Shown: positions 5,421 through 8,963 of the stretch, piece after piece
Numbering within the stretch: position 1 is the first letter of the stretch
How the letters are laid out: each line of letters begins with the position of its first letter
Assembly: GCA_031287505.1 (NCBI GenBank)
Contig: JAITSW010000079.1
Span: forward strand, 1-8,963
Length of the DNA: 8,963 bases
DNA from: Propionibacteriaceae bacterium
GTDB taxonomy: Bacteria; Actinomycetota; Actinomycetes; Propionibacteriales; Propionibacteriaceae
Direction: 5' to 3'
Translations under genes and position numbers: made by a program
The notes under the pieces: generated by a model
Database searches by the model: none
Told to the model about the DNA's origin: nothing
Seen by the model: the letters and a program-made list of their open reading frames with translations, nothing else

Positions 5421-6028
5421 TGCAAGATGAGTTTACGAGAACAATGGTAGCTCTTCGACAGGCTGCTGACGGACTGCTTGCCGCGCCGGTGCTTGCTAAC
5501 CCTGATGACCACAGCGGTATTGTCAAGAGCGCCATCAACCTCCGGACACTCACCGAGAACGTGATTGTCGCCGCGATCCAGCGCGCCCGGCAAGCGGGTG
5601 CTTCCTGGAAAGAAATCGGTGACGCGTTGGGCGTGTCTCGCCAAGCGGCATTCCAGCGTTACGGCAAACCGATCGACCCCAGGACAGGGGAACCAATGAA
5701 CACCACACCACTGCCCGAGGCTGCCGCGCTGGCTAAGGCTGTGATCGATGACCTCGCTTGCGCGTCTTGGTCATCTGTCACGGCGCGGTTCGACGCTGCG
5801 ATGAAGGACGGGCTTTCCCCCGAAGCGCTGGCGGCAGCCTGGGCGCAGGTGATTGGGCAGGTCGGCTCATTTGAGAGCTATGGCACTCCCGAGGTCGTCC
5901 GGGCGGCCGACGTGACCGTGACCAATACGCAACTGAATTACGAGGCTGGGGAATTCACCGCTCGGATAGTGTTCCGTGATGACCAGAGCATCGCCGGTCT
6001 GTTCATCCTCACTCCCAAGGCAACATGA
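5420..6028 (+). CDS. Helix-turn-helix protein with C-terminal DUF3887-like domain
   Basis: This 202-residue cytoplasmic protein is probably a transcription regulator. Residues 1-57 are helical (TENVIVAAIQRARQAGASW leads into the HTH). The helix-turn-helix is plain at about 62-82: SWKEIGDALGVSRQAAFQRYG. A polar linker follows (84-98, PIDPRTGEPMNTTPLPE). Residues ~100-200 fit a small alpha/beta domain of the DUF3887 type (helix with SSVTARFDAAMKDGLSPEAL, then WAQVIGQVGSFESY, then beta strands ending FTARIVFRDDQSIAGLFILTP). That NTF2-like fold may bind a ligand. The start at 5420 is fixed by the promoter spacing; the next in-frame ATG is codon 9. The palindrome over its promoter suggests autorepression. 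A CPBP protease follows 125 bp downstream on the same strand, so the two may work together. DUF3887 assignment is from memory of the family shape. Confidence 0.85.
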   Translation: MQDEFTRTMVALRQAADGLLAAPVLANPDDHSGIVKSAINLRTLTENVIVAAIQRARQAGASWKEIGDALGVSRQAAFQRYGKPIDPRTGEPMNTTPLPEAAALAKAVIDDLACASWSSVTARFDAAMKDGLSPEALAAAWAQVIGQVGSFESYGTPEVVRAADVTVTNTQLNYEAGEFTARIVFRDDQSIAGLFILTPKAT

Positions 6029-6115
6029 GCACACCCGAACTCAGCCAAAACCCACCCCTATGACGTCCCTGCTGACAGGAACAAGGCGAACAAGAGAGAA
6101 AGAACGATATCCGAA

Positions 6116-6130
6116 TCGAAAAAGTTTCGA
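6116..6130. repeat. Small palindrome upstream of the CPBP gene
   Basis: TCGAAA (6116-6121), AAG, TTTCGA (6125-6130) form a perfect 6-bp inverted repeat ending eight bases before the AGGAGAGG ribosome site. It differs in sequence from the operator at 5372-5390. It may be a weak hairpin or a second binding site; low information. Confidence 0.35.
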
Positions 6131-6137
6131 GCGGCAC

Positions 6138-6148
6138 TAAAGGAGAGG
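6138..6148 (+). promoter_or_regulatory. Strong ribosome binding site of the CPBP gene
   Basis: AAAGGAGAGG ends five bases before ATG 6154. It overlaps the competing GTG at 6148 and therefore decides the start in favour of 6154. This is the strongest Shine-Dalgarno in the accessory region and contrasts with the leaderless start of the gene before it. Confidence 0.75.
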
Positions 6149-6153
6149 TGACA

Positions 6154-7128
6154 ATGAGTCAACAAAACACGAGCGATCCAGGTGATGAGCGGTTCGGAGT
6201 GTCGATAGCGGTCTTCGTCGGAGTGTCGTTTCTGCTTGCCTGGCTGATCGCGCTTCCGCTTTGGCTGGGAGAAGGATTGCGTTCACCGCTGGCGGGCATG
6301 TTGGCCGTGTTGATGATGTTCGCTCCGACAGTCGCAGCCATCATCACCGTGTTCTCCATCGAGAAACCAAAACACAAAGCCCGCGCCCTGGGCCTAGTAC
6401 CCCTCAACCCGGTGGGCAGGCTGATCGGCTACCTGGTGATCGCACTCATCCTCCCTGTCGCACTGTGCCTGCTCGCACTGGTCGTCGGGTCGCTGTTCGG
6501 GCTGTATCCTGCCGATTTCACCCATTTCTCGGGGTTCCAGCAGATCATGCAGATGCGACTCGCAGAGGCTGGCATCACGGAGCTACCGATCCCGATAGGT
6601 TTGCTCGCGGCGGCGCAGTTCGCGAATGTGCTGATCGGGGCGCTGTTCATCAACATCATCCCCGCACTCGGCGAGGAGATCGGCTGGCGCGGGTGGCTAC
6701 TCCCGAAGCTCCTGCGATTTGGCCGGTGGCCGGCGATCCTCAGCTCCGGCGTGATCTGGGGGCTTTGGCACGCGCCGGTCATCCTCCTCGGCTACAACTA
6801 CCCGGGCACCCCGGGCTGGCTGGCACTCATCGCGATGGTCGGATTCAGCACCATCATGGGCGGGATCTTCGGATGGCTCAGGTTGCGCGGCGGATCAGTG
6901 TGGCCAGCCGCCCTTGCGCATAGCTCACTCAACGCCGCAGCCTCTCTGTATGCCGTCTTCATTGCGAAGGACGGCGTTTTCGATCCGCTGCACGCGAATA
7001 TCACCGGGTGGAGCGGATTGATAATCCCGGCGATCCTCCTGGTGTTGATCGTCACCCTGGGGAAATTCGCGCCATTCACCGCGAAGCAGCAACTGGAACA
7101 AGGTTCAAACGCGGGCAGTGCGCTCTAG
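6154..7128 (+). CDS. CPBP-family intramembrane metalloprotease (CAAX protease/abortive-infection type)
   Basis: This 324-residue polytopic membrane protein has about eight hydrophobic segments. All three CPBP motifs are present and intact: GEEIGWRGW (EE at 174-175, R179), IWGLWH (H206) and HSSLN (H256, N260). These residues form the presumed metal site in the membrane, as in the Rce1 fold. Family members process prenylated proteins in eukaryotes; in bacteria they are linked to bacteriocin immunity, peptide maturation or sensing, and most substrates are unknown. The start is taken at ATG 6154, because AAAGGAGAGG (6139-6148) is correctly spaced for it, whereas a GTG at 6148 lies inside that ribosome site. 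The N-terminal ~15 residues are polar. It lies 125 bp downstream of the HTH/DUF3887 gene with no obvious terminator between, so co-transcription is possible. Codon use is GC-rich, like the HTH gene and unlike the orphan at 3713. Confidence 0.92.
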   Translation: MSQQNTSDPGDERFGVSIAVFVGVSFLLAWLIALPLWLGEGLRSPLAGMLAVLMMFAPTVAAIITVFSIEKPKHKARALGLVPLNPVGRLIGYLVIALILPVALCLLALVVGSLFGLYPADFTHFSGFQQIMQMRLAEAGITELPIPIGLLAAAQFANVLIGALFINIIPALGEEIGWRGWLLPKLLRFGRWPAILSSGVIWGLWHAPVILLGYNYPGTPGWLALIAMVGFSTIMGGIFGWLRLRGGSVWPAALAHSSLNAAASLYAVFIAKDGVFDPLHANITGWSGLIIPAILLVLIVTLGKFAPFTAKQQLEQGSNAGSAL

Positions 7129-7211
7129 CATCACCGCCGCATCCGCGAGGCAATAACTTCGGTTTAGCCACTTGGGTTTGCTGAGGGTTCGGTTGACTGT
7201 TGTTTTGTTGT
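7129..7211. other. Short spacer after the CPBP gene, possibly containing an IS3 end
   Basis: No gene. Read on the minus strand, this is the sequence just after the stop of the IS3 transposase remnant and should include the right end of that element. I could not place an end with confidence because no matching left end is visible. From about 7194 the sequence turns T-rich (TTGACTGTTGTTTTGTTGTTTA). Confidence 0.35.
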
Positions 7212-7508
7212 TTATGCCGTTTTGGCGTATTCAGTTTTGATTGTGTTGGTCGTTATTGTTTCGTATTCGACGGGGGTTAGTTTCCCTAGCCGTCGTTGAC
7301 GGTGCCTGTTGTGGGTGGCTTCAATCCAGAGTGTGATCCGCAGTGCGAGTTCGGCTTTGCCGCCCCGGGAGTGTTTCCGGCTGGACACGTTGTTTTGCGG
7401 CAGCGAGAAAACGATTCCATGGCCGCATTATCCGCACAAGTCCTTGCCTTGCCGATAGGGCGTTTGAATCCGATAGTTTCACAAACCCGACTTAGGTCAC
7501 TTTTGCCT
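7212..7508 (-). pseudogene. IS3-family transposase (OrfB) C-terminal remnant, frameshifted
   Basis: Read on the minus strand, one frame (about 7508 to 7409) encodes VCETIGFKRPIGKARTCADN followed by AAMESF, the end of the DDE catalytic core including the final Glu (in MESF). A second frame, entered within the A/T run at 7408-7411 (apparently one base lost), continues FSLPQNNVSSRKHS, then ALRITLWIEATHNRHRQRRL and GKLTPVEYETI, ending at TAA (7214-7212). This matches the familiar IS3 OrfB ending 'MESFFSLLQKNVL...WIE--YHRRRRQ--LG-LTPVE-E'. The first Asp residues of the catalytic triad and all of OrfA are missing, so it is a dead fragment of roughly the last 95 codons. Similarity becomes unclear upstream of about 7508. 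The element sits between the CPBP gene and the ABC exporter and marks past insertion or rearrangement. Confidence 0.82.
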
Positions 7509-7618
7509 CGGGGCGGGCAGACGTGTCGTTGACCAGACGCTATGGGGACAGTCCGAAGGCGTGATGCCTGGAAGGAATAAAAGGAGAAGTTTTTTGGGGT
7601 ATGGGGTAGGGTCGTTTC
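7509..7618. promoter_or_regulatory. Upstream region of the ABC exporter with possible leaderless promoter
   Basis: No gene. TAGGGT at 7607-7612 lies six bases before the ATG at 7619, the same distance as in the promoter at 5408, and fits an actinobacterial TAnnnT -10 for a leaderless mRNA. No recognisable -35 is found 17 bp upstream. AAGGAGAAG at 7581-7589 looks like a ribosome site but is ~30 bases from the ATG; it serves only an ATG-GGG-TAG triplet at 7601. Confidence 0.4.
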
Positions 7619-8422
7619 ATGACTTCTGACAACTTGCCTTATAAGCGTGCAATTTTGCAGCCTACCGACTCTCCGAATGCCTCTGCCCCTCAAGTACTCG
7701 TCCAAGCAATAGACCTGGTCAAGGTATATGGCGAGGATGATACTGCCGTGCGGGCGCTGGATGGGTTGTCGGCAAGTTTCAGCGCGGGAACATTCAGTGC
7801 CATTATGGGTCCTTCTGGTTCTGGTAAATCCACCCTTATGCACTGTTTGGCTGGATTAGACCAGGTCACCTCTGGGGTGGTGGTCTTTGCCGGTATTGAG
7901 TTGACGGCGCTCACTGATCGAAAACTCACCGCGCTGCGGCGTGATCAAGTTGGGTTCGTATTCCAACAGTTCAATCTGTTACCCACCCTCACCGCTGAGC
8001 AGAACATTCTGCTACCACTGGATCTGGCTGGGCGCAAACCAGACAAGTCGCATTTCGACGCTGTTGTTTCTTCCTTGGATTTAACTGAACGACTCAGACA
8101 TTTGCCATCCCAATTGTCTGGAGGTCAGCAACAGCGGGTTGCCGTGGCCCGTGCTCTGATCACCAAACCACAGGTTATTTTCGCCGACGAGCCAACTGGG
8201 GCGCTTGATTCGCGCAACTCCCAACAGCTTTTGAGCTATTTGCGCCGCTGCACTGATCGATTCGGGCAAACCATCATCATGGTGACCCATGACCCCAACG
8301 CTGCCGCTTATGCAGATCGGGCGTTGATTCTATCCGACGGCCAGATTCGAGAAGACCTTGACCAACCTGATGCTGATCTTGTGCTTGGCGCACTGCGGAG
8401 GTTGAGTACCAAAAATGCTTAA
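7619..8422 (+). CDS. ABC transporter ATP-binding protein, MacB/LolD type
   Basis: This 267-residue ATPase energises a membrane partner of the FtsX type. All motifs are canonical: Walker A GPSGSGKST (about 65-73), Q-loop FQQFNLLPTLTAEQN, signature LSGGQQQRVAVARAL, Walker B VIFADEPTGALD, and the switch MVTHD. The 'FNLLPTLTAEQN' and 'DEPTGALD' wording is typical of the MacB/LolD/FtsE-like subfamily used for antibiotic-peptide export, lipoprotein release or peptide sensing. An N-terminal extension of ~25 residues (SDNLPYKRAILQPTDSPNAS) before the conserved 'VLVQAIDLVKVYG' is unusual; it might mean that the true start lies further in, but there is no internal ATG with a ribosome site before the domain. 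The stop overlaps the next gene by 8 bp, which shows coupling. The substrate is unknown. No response regulator or histidine kinase is visible in the window. Confidence 0.93.
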   Translation: MTSDNLPYKRAILQPTDSPNASAPQVLVQAIDLVKVYGEDDTAVRALDGLSASFSAGTFSAIMGPSGSGKSTLMHCLAGLDQVTSGVVVFAGIELTALTDRKLTALRRDQVGFVFQQFNLLPTLTAEQNILLPLDLAGRKPDKSHFDAVVSSLDLTERLRHLPSQLSGGQQQRVAVARALITKPQVIFADEPTGALDSRNSQQLLSYLRRCTDRFGQTIIMVTHDPNAAAYADRALILSDGQIREDLDQPDADLVLGALRRLSTKNA

Positions 8423-8963
8423 ATTCGCTCTTCGAGAACTCCGATATCACCCGTCTCGGTTTGCCGCGGTGGTAATCGCGGTGGCGATCAGTGTAGGTTT
8501 CATGGTCGCAGCATCAGGCATTACCGCAACCATGCAAGAAACTACCGCTTTGCAGAAGACGGCTTACTTGTCTAAGTCTGACGTGTCTTTCACCATCGCC
8601 AACCCTGACGGCCCGGCAGCCGATTCAGAGCAGCTATCAAGAGAGTTAAAATCTATTGATTCGGTAACTGGGGCAGAGTTTTTGAAAGCTTTTCCGGACG
8701 CCACCGATTTTGCCGGACACAGCGAGTTTGTTAACTATTTTGCCCTACCTAGCGAACAATTTCGTTGGAGCACGCTCACTGCCGGTTCCTGGCCGGCTAA
8801 TGCAGACGAGATCGTTTTAGGCAAAACGGCCGTAGAGGCTTTCAGAGCGAAAATTGGGGATTTAGTAACGCTTACCGGCATCGGAAAGGATTTCAAACTT
8901 GTCGGAGTGAGTGATGACATTGTTTCAATGAATACCCAAACAGGCTATGTCACCCCTCAATCT
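8415..8963 (+). CDS. FtsX-like ABC permease, N-terminal part, cut by window end
   Basis: The frame runs from ATG 8415 to the last base without a stop (183 codons seen). It starts MLKFALRELRYHPSRFAAVV, a cytoplasmic amphipathic helix leading into a first membrane span (about 17-40, VVIAVAISVGFMVAASGI). A large extracytoplasmic domain follows, with features of the MacB periplasmic core (WSTLTAGSWPANADEIVLGK, then AFRAKIGDLVTLTGIG, then FKLVGVSDD). The FtsX domain with the remaining spans must lie beyond the window. The gene overlaps the end of the ATPase gene by 8 bp (ATG at 8415 before TAA at 8420). GGAGG at 8397-8401 lies 13 bases upstream, slightly far for a Shine-Dalgarno, so coupling may matter. 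With the ATPase it forms a MacB-like exporter or sensor. Confidence 0.92.
   Translation, partial: MLKFALRELRYHPSRFAAVVIAVAISVGFMVAASGITATMQETTALQKTAYLSKSDVSFTIANPDGPAADSEQLSRELKSIDSVTGAEFLKAFPDATDFAGHSEFVNYFALPSEQFRWSTLTAGSWPANADEIVLGKTAVEAFRAKIGDLVTLTGIGKDFKLVGVSDDIVSMNTQTGYVTPQS

Noticed and set aside
6261..6923. Plus-strand 220-codon frame inside the CPBP gene
   Set aside because: Arg/His/Pro-rich out-of-frame translation; the CPBP motifs lie in the other frame.
7581..7603. Small gene after AAGGAGAAG
   Set aside because: The ATG at 7601 is followed by a stop after one codon, and the spacing is too long.
7286..7843. 185-codon minus-strand frame running through the start of the ABC ATPase
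   Set aside because: Its upstream part is antisense to a canonical ATPase. Only the segment around 7508-7409 is meaningful, as part of the transposase remnant.
8735..8920. Minus-strand frame inside the FtsX-like permease
   Set aside because: Antisense shadow of a clear MacB-type periplasmic domain.

Overview
The window reads as a chromosomal stretch from a moderately GC-rich Gram-positive bacterium, most likely an actinobacterium. The main reasons are the codon choice in the transporter genes, the absence of a Shine-Dalgarno sequence at two starts where a -10-like hexamer sits 6 nt before the ATG (the layout of leaderless mRNAs common in actinobacteria), and an actinobacterial-type IS3 transposase remnant. 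I cannot name the genus.

Positions 1-3349 hold three tightly coupled genes of a ribose/carbohydrate-type ABC importer: a permease cut by the window start, a two-domain ATPase (RbsA/MglA-like) and a second permease. The genes overlap by 4 bp at both junctions (ATGA). The sugar-binding lipoprotein is not in the window and probably lies upstream.

Positions 3350-7618 look like accessory DNA. In order they contain: a 363-bp stretch with no convincing gene; an AT-rich orphan four-helix membrane protein of unknown function (3713-4228); a 423-bp stretch with hairpins, a 60-bp-spaced repeat pair and a 16-bp imperfect inverted repeat; the last ~55 codons of a probable AAA/DUF4143 ATPase, running into the 3' end of vapC; a VapBC toxin-antitoxin pair on the minus strand; a divergent helix-turn-helix/DUF3887-like regulator and a CPBP-family membrane protease; and a frameshifted IS3-family transposase remnant on the minus strand.

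Positions 7619-8963 hold a MacB/LolD-type ABC ATPase and the start of its FtsX-like permease, which runs off the window end. They are likely to export a peptide, a drug or a lipid-linked substrate, or to sense one.

The clearest regulatory signal is upstream of the HTH/DUF3887 gene. A perfect 8-bp inverted repeat with a 3-bp spacer (5372-5390) covers the -35 of a near-consensus promoter (TTGACA, 17 bp, TAATAT), and the ATG lies exactly where transcription should begin. This predicts a leaderless, autorepressed gene, with the CPBP protease as its likely partner. It is the best candidate here for an under-described system. Nothing in the window proves a new system.
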